Positions 1 to 11,870 of a DNA stretch of 32,412 bases are shown piece after piece. Both the position numbers and the translations under genes were made by a program. The stretch is from Neolentinus lepideus HHB14362 ss-1 (lineage: Eukaryota; Basidiomycota; Agaricomycetes; Gloeophyllales; Gloeophyllaceae), in NCBI GenBank assembly GCA_001632425.1, contig KV425655.1:53833-86244 (forward strand). Reading direction: 5' to 3'. Below the pieces are notes generated by a model that saw only the letters and a program-made list of their open reading frames with translations, did not search any database and was not told the origin of the DNA. Each line of letters starts with the position of its first letter. The first letter of the stretch is position 1.

Positions 1-195
1 TTCCCACACTTGACATCCAAACCCGATTGAGATCTTGATGCCTAGGTGCCGGGCAGTCCAATTCAAACTCAGCCTGGGTTCTGGGGCAATGTATGGCACA
101 GCCCAGGGCATTAATACATTACGCTTAAAACATTACTGGGTATTGCATAAGGATTTGTTAAAATATTAGACATGTAATACATTATTATTACAGAA
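1..195. mobile_element. Right end of a repeat element inserted in a copia-type gag
   Basis: Bases 1-50 match 16424-16473 and bases 51-195 match about 18928-19075, so this is a second copy of the same repeat without the two insertions that separate those pieces. It ends in an AT-rich stretch with a TTATTATT run next to CAGCYGGTTC-like sequence (read on the minus strand), which is shared by both copies. The copia-like gag reading frame on the minus strand stops making sense exactly here, so the element probably interrupted that gag. The left part lies outside the window. CCGG at 49-52 is the empty target site of insertions C and D. Confidence 0.6.
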
Positions 196-402
196 CCGGC
201 TGTCCCAGTCCCGTACCTCCTTCCTCTCCTCTGTTGTCGGGTTCGTAGCGTCCTCAGGCAGCGGGGCAGCTGTAGGATCATCAGTAATGTCCCAGAGATC
301 GAGGGTCTTCAGGTAGGCCTCCATATCATCAGCCCAGGACCCATAGTTGTGCTCCCCAAGAGCTGGGAATGGACGCTTGGTGGTAGGAGTGGATGTCGAC
401 AT
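196..402 (-). pseudogene. Ty1/copia-type gag N-terminus (DUF4219-like), truncated
   Basis: The minus-strand frame opens at ATG 402-400 in a good context (GCC before ATG) and reads about 69 residues before running into repeat sequence. The core FPALGEHNYGSWADDMEAYL, followed by LDLWDI and an acidic stretch, has the order of the N-terminal gag domain of copia retrotransposons: a leading F/L..L...NY..W...M..Y/LL motif, then a tryptophan after about 10 residues. The family normally continues through an alpha-helical capsid region to a zinc knuckle, integrase and reverse transcriptase. All of that is missing, because the frame ends near DWDSR where the repeat at 1-195 begins. I chose 402 over the longer upstream opening because the extra 34 residues are hydrophobic and unlike gag. 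Confidence 0.6.
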
Positions 403-1479
403 GGCAACAGCAACGATGGAGGGTGATAAGGCAACGACAACAGCGATGAGGGCATAGAATGAGAGTATGGAGCAGTAGAGACCAGTCTGAGACCAGATGA
501 GCAAGTTCAGAGGTAGAGATGAAGCTGGAGAGCGAGTAGAGGGTCCAAATGGGCCAAGGAGCGATCCTAGGTGTAATCACGCAGCGAAAAAGCGTAGGAC
601 AGCGGCAGGAAGCTGTTCTCAATAGTCTGCAGGAGCACTGGGCAAGGGAATAGGAAAGGAGGAGGGTCTTTTAGCAGAGTACAAGGGCACCAGGTAAGCA
701 AACCCATCCAAATTTGAGGTTTTTATTCTTGAATGTGTGGGGCTGCCATGCTCGCCATGCAACCCAATGCCGGCGGGTTTGGGTGGTTCCAAACATTTGT
801 TTTACAGGTCCACTACCTTTGTATAGGTATTGGGTATAGTCTCCAGGCTCTCCCGGATGAATGCACCAGTGTGAAGACTGTGACTATGTCCCTAACCTCC
901 ACCCCTTTATTCCACACCTCAAAGTTGAGAACGTCAGTGCATTCTCAGATTTGAGGCTGATTTTGATTCTCCTGATTTCCATAATGATGACGAGCATGGG
1001 TTGCGCAAAACGGCAGCCCCGTTCTCGATGTATTTTGATTTTTGTCTTTTTTTCACCACCTCCCCCATCCCATTCTGCCCTGTTCCTTGGGCCTCTTGTC
1101 TTCAGGCAGCAACACTGCACTCTACCATTTCTTAATCAACCTTGATACGTCAATTTGTACTACTTTATCACTTTGTTATCATGGGAATTAGTCAGTATTG
1201 TGAGGCATAAAACATGATGAGGAAAAGATATGTTGTTGGCGATATACAGCTTAAGATACAGAGGCCTCCTCTCGGGACTCAGTAATTAATTGCCACATAG
1301 ATAACCATGTTTTCTAACCCTCTGCCTGTAATCTCATGGTCTTGAAGGGAGACACTCCCTAAATTACAGTCACAATGAATAGGATGGCGAGGTAGAAATG
1401 CTAGAAATCAATGAAATAAATCATTCAATCATTAAGGGCATGTCTGTTGTGATCATATAACTAGGACTGTATATAAATT
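403..1479. other. No recognisable gene; probable retrotransposon leader and intergenic DNA
   Basis: Bases 403-720 lie upstream of the copia gag start and could be its leader or LTR, but no TG...CA pair, primer-binding site or second copy is visible in the window. From 720 to 1479 I see only short, biased open frames on both strands, with no conserved motif. The region ends just past the stop codon of the minus-strand gene at 1480. Confidence 0.5.
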
Positions 1480-4400
1480 CTAATGCTGACACTTGGCCAG
1501 ATGCTCTAATCCTTCAGGCTCAATCTCATTCACTCTTCGAGCAGAGACATTGATGCTGATGGGGGCTGTGAGGTACCCATTCTTAGCCATAAGTGCTGCC
1601 AGGTCCCACAATGTCTCTTATTGCTGCATAAGGCCCTGTCATCAGGTCTTTCATTGTCATCACAAAAGAGTGCCTCATCTGTTGGAGTTCCTTGTATGAC
1701 TTGAATTCCCACTGACCAGGCTTTGATAGTTTAAGAGCGAACTGAGCTGAGCCTGCTGCCTTACTGTGATTGCCAAAGAGCTTGCTGACACCAGATGTGC
1801 AGGCGAGGCCAAGGTGAATGAAGTTGTACCAGATGAGAAATTTATGGCCTGGGGAGACAAGGATAAGGCATAGACATGTGAGGTGATGAGCAATGCATGC
1901 TTTGAATACAAAGTGACTTACCACATTTTTTCCCCAGAATTTGGTATGGCCCTTTGTCTAATGAGAGGTGCTGCTTGTAGAGGGGACTGTCCATCTCAAT
2001 GCAGGACAGGACGTAGCTGGTGAAAATGGCAAGATAGGGACCCTTGTCATTTACCCCTGGCCAAGTTACCATATGCCACTTGCTGGCCTTGATGTAGTCG
2101 TCGACCTGCCTGGGACTCATTTTGCGGATGTCCTCAGGAGGGCTAAGTTCTGATCAAGGGTCCATTGTGAGAAGTAGCTGGCACCCATCCATGTCTCTAC
2201 CTCATTCACCCAATAGTTCCACTCACCATTCCTCCTCAGATAACAATGTCTAGCCTGGCAAATATGTGCAAGTCGGATGTGCAGCTCTTATCTCCAGGTT
2301 TGATTTGATCCATATGGCTCTCCTCCCAATTAATAATCCTCTCCACGACTTTGCTAGCAAAGACCTGGTAGCCTTCTGTGCCAAGCCCCCAACTCATATA
2401 TGAATCAAATGAGTTGAAGGAAATATCTTTGTCCTGCATTTCAGCAGTCTTTGTGGCCACTCTTGGACCTGGACTGTTTTCAATTAGGATGGCAGTCTGA
2501 ACATCAGCAGAAATGAATGAATGACAACACTCACATTAACTTCCCAAAGGGTGTCAACCCATCCACAGTCTAGACATCCAAGTCATGATCTTTATTGAAG
2601 TGAGTGAACATGGTGTAGTAAGCATCACAATTTCCCTTTATCTTGGACATCTTGTATCTGGGGCTGCATCAAAAACTGTGGCTTGCCAAAGTTAATGCCC
2701 ATCTTTGCCTGGCTTTTGTCATTTGTCTCCATAGCTTTCATTATGGTGGCCAAGAAATGCTCTTGTATTTCCTAATCACCCATCATGAAGACATGGTCAT
2801 AGAAAGCAGAGAAGGTGCATTTGATGACAATATTCTTCAGGTCTATGCTCCCATTCTTCACCTTGCTTGCCAGGTCATTCCATGATGGTAACTTGACACA
2901 CTGTGGCTGGGCAAATGCATAGGGCAGGCCATGAATCACGCTCTGCAGCATGTCAGCCAGCCAAAGCTTGTCAAAGCAGAAGAGGGTCTGGAACGGGTCA
3001 GAGTACACCATGACCTGGGAGGAAAGGAGCTGGATACCATTCAGGTAGCAAGGCAGTCTTGAGTTTTTATTGAGTCCAATGTCATCCTTTTTTACTATGA
3101 CATAAACAATGAATAGTAAGTATAATTTGCATTCATCTAGGAGCCAGCACTTGAACTGCACTTGCCTGATATCCAAAGCCAAGTTGGCACCTCCAAGGAT
3201 GAGGTCCAATGTGCATAGCCATTTAAACTCAGGCTGTCTTTTGTCATGATTACAGACTATATCACAGAAGACTTTCCATTCCAAAAACTCCACACGGAAG
3301 TTGCTTGGATGACCAGCCATGTGTATGGCCACATGGAGCTTTGGATCATTATTGATCTAGTTAGCAAGCCACTCAAAGCCATGAAATATCACTTACAAAC
3401 TCATGAATGATCCAGGGTTTTTCAGCCTAACTCCATGTACCAACCAGATTGGGGAATCATACTTGCAACTTCTCTATCAGGTCCTTCTCCTGTCTATTTT
3501 CACTCTCCACTGTTATCCACCCTGCCACCATAGGAACATCAGAGGCTGGCCATACATAGCCAGGAATTTCCACAAAAACCACACTGCTGGGTCCAGATGG
3601 ATTCTTCTTTCCTAGTGGTGCAAGGCCTGCTGGTACAGTAGAAGAAGCAGCTGGGGCAGGTTAGGCTGCAGAAATGATATGGTCAGTTGTTAAATTGTGA
3701 TTGGATTGGATTGGTTAAAGAATATGAGTACTCACTATAGGATCCTCAATCATCAGGCTGTCCATGGAGAGTTCAGGAAAATGTGGTGAGGCAGGCTCAG
3801 CTGGAGGTGGTGAAACAGTTGCCTGACCAGGGGAGCCCTGACCCACAAAGTGAGGAGGTGCAACAGGTGCTGGCAAGGGAGGTGCAACAGGCACAGAAAG
3901 AGGGGGGGGCAACAGATGAAGGAAGAGGGGGAGCAGGAGGCACAGGAAGAGGGGGAGCAGCAGGAAGGCCAGGCTGAGGAAGGTTGGGCATGAGCTAAAG
4001 GACCATACCATTTGGTGTTGCCATCATTGGAAACACATGCACTGGAGAAGGTGCAGGACCAGGACCAGGCTGCGGCACTGATCCTCCTCCCCCTTGAATA
4101 TTTGGGGGGCTGTCATCTGGGGGTGTACCTGGAACATACCCATCTCTGAGATGTTGTATAAGAGCAGCCTTCTCTTCTCCTGACAGCTGCAGTGCATTGA
4201 CACACTGCTCAACCAGCTCTTTCTTCCCATCAGATGTTGCTTCCAAGTGGTAGAATGCAGGTCCATGGATCTGCCAATCTTGGACAGTAGGTACAATGCC
4301 CTTGGTCTGAAATGTCCACTGACTTGCACAGCGACAATTGTCTTGTGGTTCATGGACATACTGATGCCCTGGACAGTTGGCATCACACCAAGAATGCATA

Positions 4401-4543
4401 GCAAGGGATCTGACATGGGAGCTGATAGTGTTTCCATTCCAAAACCAGAGCATGCAGGTTTTAGCCTTCCTTCAGCCAGTAACTTTCACAGTGCTCCACT
4501 TATGGCTGCAGGTGTGACAGCAAGTAAGAACAATTGGAGCCAT
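1480..4543 (-). pseudogene. Decayed multi-exon gene of unknown function, Cys-rich N-terminus and Pro-rich linker
   Basis: I do not recognise the family. The minus frame starts at ATG 4543-4541. It has a cysteine-rich opening with a TCCHTC stretch, a later Cys, and then CDANCPGHQYVH...NCRC, which could bind zinc. A helical patch ending in GEEKAALIQHLRDG follows, then a Pro/Gly-rich linker. A donor site (GTGAGT) lies near 3735. Further coding blocks are VVFVEIPGYVWPASDVPMVAGW (3430-3665), an Ile/Trp/Cys-rich block at 2770-3335, a block at 2236-2460, WPGVNDKGPYLAIFTSYVLS (1935-2120), YNFIHLGLACTSGVSKLFG and a final LAALMAKNGYLTAPISINV block ending at TAG 1482-1480. Decay is clear: TGA at 4474-4472, a TAG before the proline repeats, a frameshift at an eight-base C/G run near 3903, and another near 1600. 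It could be a transposon accessory gene or an old host gene. Confidence 0.5.
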
Positions 4544-4794
4544 GACAGAGAAATTTGAATATGATGGTGGGCACAGAGGGGAAGGGCCTATGCATATTGG
4601 GAAAATAGCCCTAAACCCTGGGGGCTTATGACTCTTCATGGGCACTCCAGACCAGTGGCCAGAGCTTGACCTCATGACCTTGGCTAAACCTTCATCCTAT
4701 CTTATCTTGGATGACCTGCTCTTACTTATATAAGGCTGGTGAGACTGAGGGTTCACCATTCACTCATTTCCTACAATAGTCCTCATATCAATCA
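4544..4794. promoter_or_regulatory. Divergent promoter between the Cys-rich gene and the BAH-PHD gene
   Basis: The 251 bp between the two start codons separates head-to-head genes. A TATATAA box at 4727-4733 lies 62 bp before the plus-strand ATG (4795), a normal distance for a fungal core promoter once a roughly 30-nt TATA-to-start spacing and a short leader are allowed. I see no equally good TATA box for the minus-strand gene. Shared regulation is inferred from the layout only. Confidence 0.45.
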
Positions 4795-6181
4795 ATGCCA
4801 CCCAAAACTCATTGATCTACTGCTGCATCGTTTTGGGTGCCTGCTCCTGCTATTCCCCTGGAAGCTTTGCGGGATGCTAGGTCCCAGGCTCAGTTTGAAA
4901 GAATGTGGGGCGCGCAAAACATGGTAGAGCCGCCAGCAGGGAACATCAGTGTGAAGCCAGTGGAAGCCGACCAGGAAGAGGTCTACCTCTTCATAGGCAG
5001 AGAGTAAGCACACATAATATTGGCTATGAAATATACAACTAGTCTAATTCTAATCAATCATCTAATCTATATAATTTATTCCTATACTTGCAGTGTGTTT
5101 GTGTACCCCCCTGAGATGGAGATCACTAACAAGTCCAACACCAACACTCCCCAGAAGCTCTGGAAGGCAAAGATCCTGGAGCTGGAGCAGAGAACCAGTG
5201 CTGAGCAGGAGAGGCATAAAGGTGGGATGGCGCGCGTCCAGTGGTACTATTCACCAGGACACTTGATTGACCTGGGGGTGAAGCTGGTGGAAGATGAGTA
5301 AGCCATGATTTTCATTCATTCATTTGTCTTCATTGTCCAGTTGACCCATCCATTGTTATGGCAGTTCCCAAGTCCTGCATGACTTTGCTGGTGCTTGTGA
5401 GTTGGTCTTGTCTGACCACAAGAGCCTCATCCCATTGGAGCCAATTGCTTGTAAGCTTCCCAAAATTCTGTCCTGTTCAACATAGCCTCTGAGTTTTATC
5501 ACCTTACTCCTGTAGCCTTTGTGGAAGTTTACTGCCTGAGGGACAAGAACTTCCACCCCGCCTATGAAGGCTCTACTGAGGTTCAGGCCCTGGAACCTGA
5601 CTTGGAGAACCACTATTTCCCCACGCATCAGTCCTCTGATCAGAGCAGCATCCCACCCAATGGGTGGTATTACAGGAGGAAGCTGGAAGGGATGGTCTTG
5701 AAGGTCTGTCTTGTCACATCCTTGATCTCATCTGTGGAAACATGCTCACTGATGATTTATTTATTGGCAGGGGGTGAATAAGCATTGTACATGCCAGACA
5801 CCCTACAACCTAGATCGTGACAGGCAACAGTTCTGTCAGAGTTGCTCAACATGGTTCCATATTGACTGCATGGAGCCTGTTCCTGACTACCCATCAGAGG
5901 AGGTTGTAGCCAGGTGAGCCACCCTTCCAATTCCCAAACTCCTCCTTGAGTCTCCCATTGTGTGAGGGAGAAGAGGGAACAAAATCCTGCTTTCAAGCAG
6001 GAAGTGGGAGATTTTTGGCAGTGGGTCCTACATTGACTACTTGGTGCGGTGCGGTGATGATCTGGCTGATGACTGGGGAGACGTGATTGACAAGTGCTTT
6101 GAAGATGACATGGCTGCTGAGCAGGATCAGTGGTACCAGTGTCCTACTTGCTCAGTAACCCCTGGCAGCACCCCTATCTAG
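4795..6181 (+). pseudogene. BAH domain plus PHD finger protein, six exons, one in-frame TGA
   Basis: Six exons can be laid out: 4795-5003, 5094-5297, 5365-5450, 5516-5703, 5771-5913 and 6001-6181. All introns are GT-AG. The exons total 1011 nt, exactly 337 codons with the stop, so the frame is preserved throughout. Exons 2-4 read as a BAH (bromo-adjacent homology) domain: VFVYPPEM, LWKAKILELE, VQWYYSPGHL, CELVLSDHKSLIP, then VEVYCLRD. Exons 5-6 give a C4HC3 PHD finger: CTC, then CQSC, WFHIDC and, after an insert, WYQCPTC. BAH-PHD proteins read histone tails or methylated chromatin in the nucleus. The only break is TGA at codon 7, likely from CGA; ATG 4903 downstream could bypass it. A remnant reading NTIHKTVENAAFEVAKAKRK (about 6282-6352) may be an extra basic C-terminal exon. 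It may be host or transposon cargo. Confidence 0.75.
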
Positions 6182-6899
6182 ATCATCAAATCAAGCATGC
6201 AATTTCATGTATTTTCCACTCTTAGAATTTAAAATTGTACTTAATGACCAGCTACTCAATTTGCAATTCCCCATAACGCTATCAACACCATTCACAAGAC
6301 TGTGGAGAATGCTGCATTTGAGGTGGCCAAAGCAAAAAGGAAGAGTCCAGGTATGTAACTATTTCCCTCTTGGCAGTCCAAGTCCTCCCATGAAGAGAGG
6401 TGTCAAGCACCCACAACCATGATGATTCAGATCATCAGCCAAATATGAACAAAAGGCACCAAATAAATTGCTTATTTGAAAGCAGCCTCAATGACCTCAT
6501 TACCAGTGAATGCAAAACAAGCCCATTTGTACAGGGAGCTCTAGATAAGGAGATTTTATTCAATGCATATAATCAAAGATTTATTTGTGTCCACCTGTCA
6601 ATCATTCTTGTTGATTCTATATATCTTCCAGTATCTTCAGATGATAACTTTCCTGATGCCATAACACCTATGCCCATGGCTTAATTCAAAATCAGGCCTA
6701 AGATTGGAACATTAACATGGACTTGACCAACAATCATGAAGATGTTGCACAACTGAACCCAAGTCAAGTTGACCCATCACCATGTGATATCACTGCCAGT
6801 ACATCCTCACAGGGCACCTGATGACTCATTACAGTCACTCTCCTTGCTAAAGTTTCAAAGAACATTAGATTCATTCATTGCACCACTCTCACAATCATT
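6182..6899. other. Intergenic, with a possible lost basic exon
   Basis: About 6282-6352 reads as a lysine-rich stretch on the plus strand ending at a GTATGT donor-like site, possibly a former last exon of the BAH-PHD gene. The rest (6360-6899) shows only short frames and no motif I recognise. Confidence 0.35.
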
Positions 6900-8660
6900 T
6901 CACCCATCATCCAGGCTGTGCTGCTCATTGTCACTCTCACTGCTATCAATCTTCCACATACCCTGGGACCTCTTCCTGGGATAAGCCAGCCATCCTTCTA
7001 TGTCTGATTCTGTGCCATCATTATCTTTGTGGTTAATCTTGTATGTGCTGGAGTTGGGATTACTAGCAATACTCTCATCTATATCCACGGTGATGTTGGA
7101 TTTGAATCTGATGTCCATGGAAACTCTTGCCTTTCCCTTGCCTGCATGTTTGACCTTTGTTGCAGCCTTCTTCATGCTTCTAGCCTTTGTGTGTCTGTCA
7201 ATGCCAATGTCAGGATTGAATTTGGTATCTATCCACACCTTTCCCTTTTCCCTTGGTTGCAACTTTTACCATGACCTTAGCCTTCCTGCATCTGTTGATC
7301 TTGGAATTAGATTCAATGCTACTTGATGCCTTAATTTTTTCCCTATCCATGTGCTTGGTCTGGGTTGTCATGGTCTTAAACTTTGTTGGTGATTTGGAGA
7401 GAGGGACACATTTATCACAGTCATGGCAGAATATGAAGGTGAATGGTAGCAGAGTCCCTTTCTTCAAAATACTGAAGTTGAGTTCTCATTGCTTCTGTTT
7501 CTGTTTCCAGAAAGTGAGCAACTTGTGCACTTCCTGGACCCTCAGCCTTGATGGGTCCATGATTGTAAAGTTACTGGGAATACTGTCAGGATTGACCCAG
7601 GACCCCAAGTCCTGTGAAATGTCCTTCCATGGAACAACTGCGTGCAGATTGCCTGTGAATTTTCCTAAGTAGATTTGATATCAGTCTATAGTGATGTTGT
7701 AAAGGGTATTGGATCTATAGTAACACACACGATACTGCATTGTCACATAGGATCAGATAATGTCTATGAGCTGTGGCAATGTGAGATGTTACCATCTGTC
7801 TGAAATCAAAGGATAGCTGAGACAATGTGTCTGCAAGGCTGACATTTGACATTTGCAGCCAGTCTTGACACCAAATTTCAAGTCTGCCTCATCATTGCTC
7901 TCACTGCTGTAGTAAATCATCTCCAACCATTTATCCCATTCCTTCATCAGCAGCCTATGTGGATGTGAAAAGACATTGCTGAAGCCATTGCTGTCATCAT
8001 CTCAAATCTCTCAGAAACATCAATCACTAGTGCAATAACTCTGATAGAGTGTGTTACCTACTTCATTTTGTTGATATAGCCTGCTGTGTCACTGAACCCA
8101 ATTTGCATATAGATGACAGCACCCAAATTCTTACCAAGGTCCTCAACAAAGGCAGTTGGCTTTGGATAGAGCTGGTTCTCAGCATTACTGAGAAATAGAA
8201 TCAGAACACCAGCCTCATCCCAGTCATTAGCAATGTTCTCCATTTCCCTGATCTCCTTGTCAGAGAGGTTCTTCATGATCTCACTAACTACTGGCTAGTA
8301 GTGCAATATCCATTCAGTGGCACCCCTTGCAGCCTTGGTCCTTGATTCAACAATCTCAGCCTTTGTGTGCCATATGACCAACCAAATGCTCCAAGATATG
8401 GCAGTGTCCTGCAGTGACTTTATAGCTCTTCTTCTTTTTTGATAGGATTGTTTTGATGCCAGGCGTAGACTTTCTATCCATAAAATAATCAGGGTGAGAC
8501 TTTGTATACATGATATATCAGAACTTCACTTCTTTTAATTGGTCTGGGATAAGTTCAGGGTCAATTTCCTCCTTCAACTCTGATGCAATAGCCTGAACAA
8601 GATCTCTGTGTCTCTCAGTATCTTGGCTTGATGTCGACCATTGCAACTGATATCTCATTA
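6900..8660 (-). pseudogene. Decayed gene of unknown function, helical N-terminus and basic C-terminus
   Basis: On the minus strand a coding signal starts near ATG 8660 and reads WSTSSQDTERHRDLVQAIAS, then EEIDPELIPDQLKEV. A block follows with PVVSEIMKNLSDKEIREMEN and NIANDWDEAGV (ORF 8276-8058), ending at a GTAGGT donor-like site. Further on there is GKFTGNLHAVVPWKDISQDL, WVNPDSIPSNFTIMDPSRL and VQEVHKLLTFWKQKQKQ (7680-7475), then CHDCDKC and a long Lys/Ser/Asp-rich tail (7467-6900) that could be nuclear. Frames change at least twice and several stops intervene. The helix-plus-W pattern (LSDKEIREME.IANDW) resembles unannotated proteins common in mushroom genomes, but I cannot name a domain. 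It is tail-to-tail with the BAH-PHD gene and decayed in the same way. Confidence 0.45.
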
Positions 8661-9245
8661 GATTCAACTTGATTTCATTTTTGACCCAACCCATTTCAAA
8701 GAGGAGTGTCTATGGAAAGAGTGGTTGTTTCAGGCATGTTGGTCACCCCAGCTTCAACTTTAGTTGATAGAAGCATTAGTTTGCTGTATACTAAGATTGG
8801 TACTTATCTTAGCTATCCATACACATCAAGCAGGAGAATACAGGCACATTAAGCACTTCAGATTTAGCATTATTGGTAAAGTTATCTAGATCCTGTCTTT
8901 GAGAGAATCAAGAGTGGCATGGTGCCAAATACTTATAATTAGACAAGCTTGGAAGCAAGTATCAATCTGCTAAGAAGAGCACTGACCCTAAAGTCAGGAT
9001 GATGTTGAAGCCACAATACATCAGTTGTTATTGTTTGCAGTTCCACTTATTACACTGTCCACACCAGCCCTGAAGTGGGCTAGCTACAACTGGGGTGACT
9101 TCTGAGTAAAGATATCCCTATGCATTTGGAACCTTGTCATATAGGTGATGCACTGATATTAGCAATTTGTCATGAGATAATCAAAGACTGCTTATGTGTT
9201 GAATGAGAGCCTCTGATGCCTTGGGGTGTCCAAGGCAGGGGAGGC
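8661..9245. other. No feature recognised
   Basis: CpG-poor, AT-rich sequence with short frames only. It separates the decayed gene trio from the foldback-element mosaic that starts at about 9246. Confidence 0.5.
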
Positions 9246-10053
9246 CATGATGTAGCACTTTTTTAATAAATAAGGGGAATTACAATGTGGGATACCATAT
9301 GGGGATAGTGCCAGGAAAAAATCAGAAAATGTGGAAAAATTGGAGATTTGGCTAGGCAGGAGTATAGAGCTGAAATGGGTTGATTGGGAGAGAAAAAAAA
9401 CATATCCTAGATGTGAAAACATATGTGACTGACCAGAATAAATTTGGAAAAATGCCCGAAAATGCGAATATATTCCTGTAGCCTGGTGGGACTATGGGGA
9501 GGTGGCTGCTTTAGGATGAAAGCATGTCAGACTGTGAGAAAAGCAAAATTCCCTAAAAATATGGAAAAATATTAGAAAATCAGAATATATTCCTGAGTCT
9601 GTCACAGTGCCAAAAATGGCTGGCAGATATATATAGACCAATGGGATCTGGCTACTTATATAAAATCAGAAAGAATGCCTAAAAATGTGCAAAAATTCAG
9701 GGGACTGCTGGGAGAGGATGGATCCAGGTGGCATTACCAAATTAGGTAATTGGGTTCTAAAAATAGCTATTTTCACGTGGGTACCCATTTGAACTGCAAT
9801 TTTTGGGTCTATCTGGTTTCAGGGGTGGTTTCCCATGATTAGGTAATCAGTTTCAAAAAATAGCAATTTTTGTGTGTGCAGCCATTTCAATTCTGACTAT
9901 TTTCCCTGATTGTTTTCAAGGTCTATCAAGTTCACTAGAGCTACCCACCTATAGCAAAATATTTTTTCAAACACCACATCCAAAACAGTTTTTCATGTTT
10001 TCCCATGCTAATACTGCTCTGTAGATCACTCCCTTGATGGTTGTCACTAGCGG
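9246..10053. mobile_element. Foldback-element arm, outer part (relative of the 23.5-26.7 kb palindrome)
   Basis: Starting at CATGATGTAGCA, this segment runs parallel to 23521-24600: the terminal GTAGCA-TTTTTTAATAAATA-AGGGG block, an ACAATGTGGGA(T/C)ACCATA(T)GGGATAGTGCC-type block, GAATATATTCCTG motifs at about 9466 and 9584, and the CATTACCAAATTAGGTAAT and CCCATGATTAGGTAAT blocks. It has no coding capacity. It is clearly more diverged from the 23.5-kb copy than that copy's two arms are from each other. It is cut at GCGG by LTR-like copy A and resumes at 11366. Confidence 0.7.
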
Positions 10054-11365
10054 TGATAGGCCCCGTTGGCTTCTGACCCCAGAAAACGCGACTTAGGGCG
10101 ATTCCGCGTGCTTCATGGGAACGGCGACTTAGCGACTCAATAGCGCACTGTCGGTACTCCGCGCACTAGCGACCCTACACACCAGCAACAAGGCTCTCGG
10201 CTCCTCGGCGGACTTAAGACGGCTCCTCGGTAGCTCAGACGTTGGACGTCATTCAGTCGAGTCATCGGCATTTCGGCATACGTCGGCTGGCGTTCTTACT
10301 GCGGTCTGAACCGAGGCGGTGTCTCAGGGCACCTTTCCATATGGCGTACAGCCTGCTGTCACCCCAGATCAGCGCAAGTTCTATTGGCGTGACTTTCCTT
10401 ATGCGTGCAGTGCGCATCGACACATAGCATGACCATGGCTATCACGACACTGCCGCACCACAGAGTGGCCCCGCCCTTTATCCCTCTTTTGGCAGTATCG
10501 TGCTAGCATCGGCAGCATAGCCTGCTCCCGGATCATCGAAGAGGCGCGCCCTAACGCAAAGTCAAGATGCACCCGACTGGCACCCGTCTGCGGAGTGGCG
10601 CGCGTGCTAGAGTTGGTCGCGCAGGGTATTGGTCGCAGAGTGCATGTGGATTAGGAGCAAGGCAGTACAGGTCATATGGATGTGAGGCTGAGCAGAGGCA
10701 CAATTCGCGGTAGTAGGTAGATAGGATCGGACACGGAGTAGTCGCTCTTATGTATTTAAGCCATTACTTTACTGTTTGTACAACAAGTTATCTTCACCAC
10801 ACTCTTCAGATCTCAATCTTGCGTCAGAGCTTTTTCTAAGTCTGTCTTGCGACTCACGTTTAGGTACTCTTGCGTACCTCCGACTTCACCCAGCGATAGC
10901 GACAGAGTACACCAGCGTAGCGTCACTGTTCGTAAGTCACCCCTTATACGTTCCCTTCTCCAAGATAGCCCCGTGCGCCTTAGCATAGTGCTAATCAGAG
11001 TCAATATACGTTCGAGTTAGAGATAGCGACTACCAGTAGCGCTCCTCTATAGAGCATCGAAGACCGCATAGCGCCGAGCAGGAGGAGTATCGTACAGCAC
11101 CTACACAGCGCCGTGCACATAGCGCTACATAGCGCATAGCGTCGCCTACACTCCACAGACTGCCGCCGAGTAGCGACTTGGCGCCAACCTTCCTTTAGCC
11201 CCAACTATACGTCTCACCTTCACCCATCCCCTCCGAACTATATTACCCTTCGCTACCCCGGGCCTTGCAGCCATCTGACACCAAGGGCTTTGGTGTTTGC
11301 TTTGTGGTTGTGTCTACACTTTAGGTCTCATTTCTGCGGGTTTCGTCGTGTGTCTGTGCGTATCA
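10054..11365 (+). mobile_element. Solo-LTR-like element, copy A (TGATA...TATCA family)
   Basis: A 1312-bp unit begins TGATAGGCCCCGTTGGC and ends GTGTGTCTGTGCGTATCA, so it has LTR-style TG...CA ends with a 5-bp inverted TGATA/TATCA. It is flanked by a 4-bp duplication GCGG (10050-10053 and 11366-11369). The flanks join to match the uninterrupted relative near 24600, which confirms a clean insertion. It is CpG-rich, full of TAGCGA/TCGCTA words, and has no convincing ORF. No internal retrotransposon region follows, so it reads as a solo LTR or a non-autonomous element. Its last roughly 250 bp are shared with copies C, D and G. Confidence 0.8.
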
Positions 11366-11870
11366 GCGGCCCACAGGTTTACTTAAGACATGAAGAGATT
11401 CTATCCAGTATATCACAAATTACCATGTTTGGCAATTTATTACACCGATATGGGTTTCTGCACTATTTTCTTTTGAGAGGATGATTAACTACTATAGAGC
11501 TATGGGTTTGCTTAACACTCTGAGAGAATCTGATGAGCAGGTAGCTAAGTACACATTTTTCAGTAGCACACATCCTACAGCCTCTCTCCAGCTACCACTT
11601 TTGGATCTAATGGCCAGAATTACCTCTCCCTAGTATATACTATCAGATTCAATCAAGTGATAACAGTTCCCATACCATTCTGGCCACTCTGGTGTGCTGC
11701 TACTGATCAATCTCAAAAACACACATATCTCACCACCCTGTGACAACCAGCATAGCTAGAGACTCAGAAACACTTGGTAATTGATCCTATGATATGCCTC
11801 TTCAATCATACATCTTGTCCCACCCATCCCTGTGGCTCCAAGCTATCACTAGATGAGTCATGGGCACATA
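11366..11870. mobile_element. Foldback-element arm, inner part
   Basis: This continues the arm cut by copy A. From CCCACAGGTTTACTTAAGAC it parallels 24604-25080, through the ATCTGATGAGCAGGTAGCTA block, the ACACACATATCTCACCA block and CTTGGTAAT. The matching right arm is not visible, so this copy is a half element. Confidence 0.65.

Noticed and set aside
1480..8660. KDZ (Kyakuja-Dileera-Zisupton) transposon with TET/JBP cargo
   Set aside because: Such elements are known in mushroom genomes, but I find no HxD...H dioxygenase pattern and no KDZ transposase motif in this stretch.
9237..9245. GAGGC before CATGATGTAGCA at both 9246 and the reversed right end of the 3.2-kb palindrome as part of the element
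   Set aside because: The match outside the terminus is only about 5 bp and is absent from the left end at 23521, so chance cannot be excluded. It also weakens the GCCT duplication claim.
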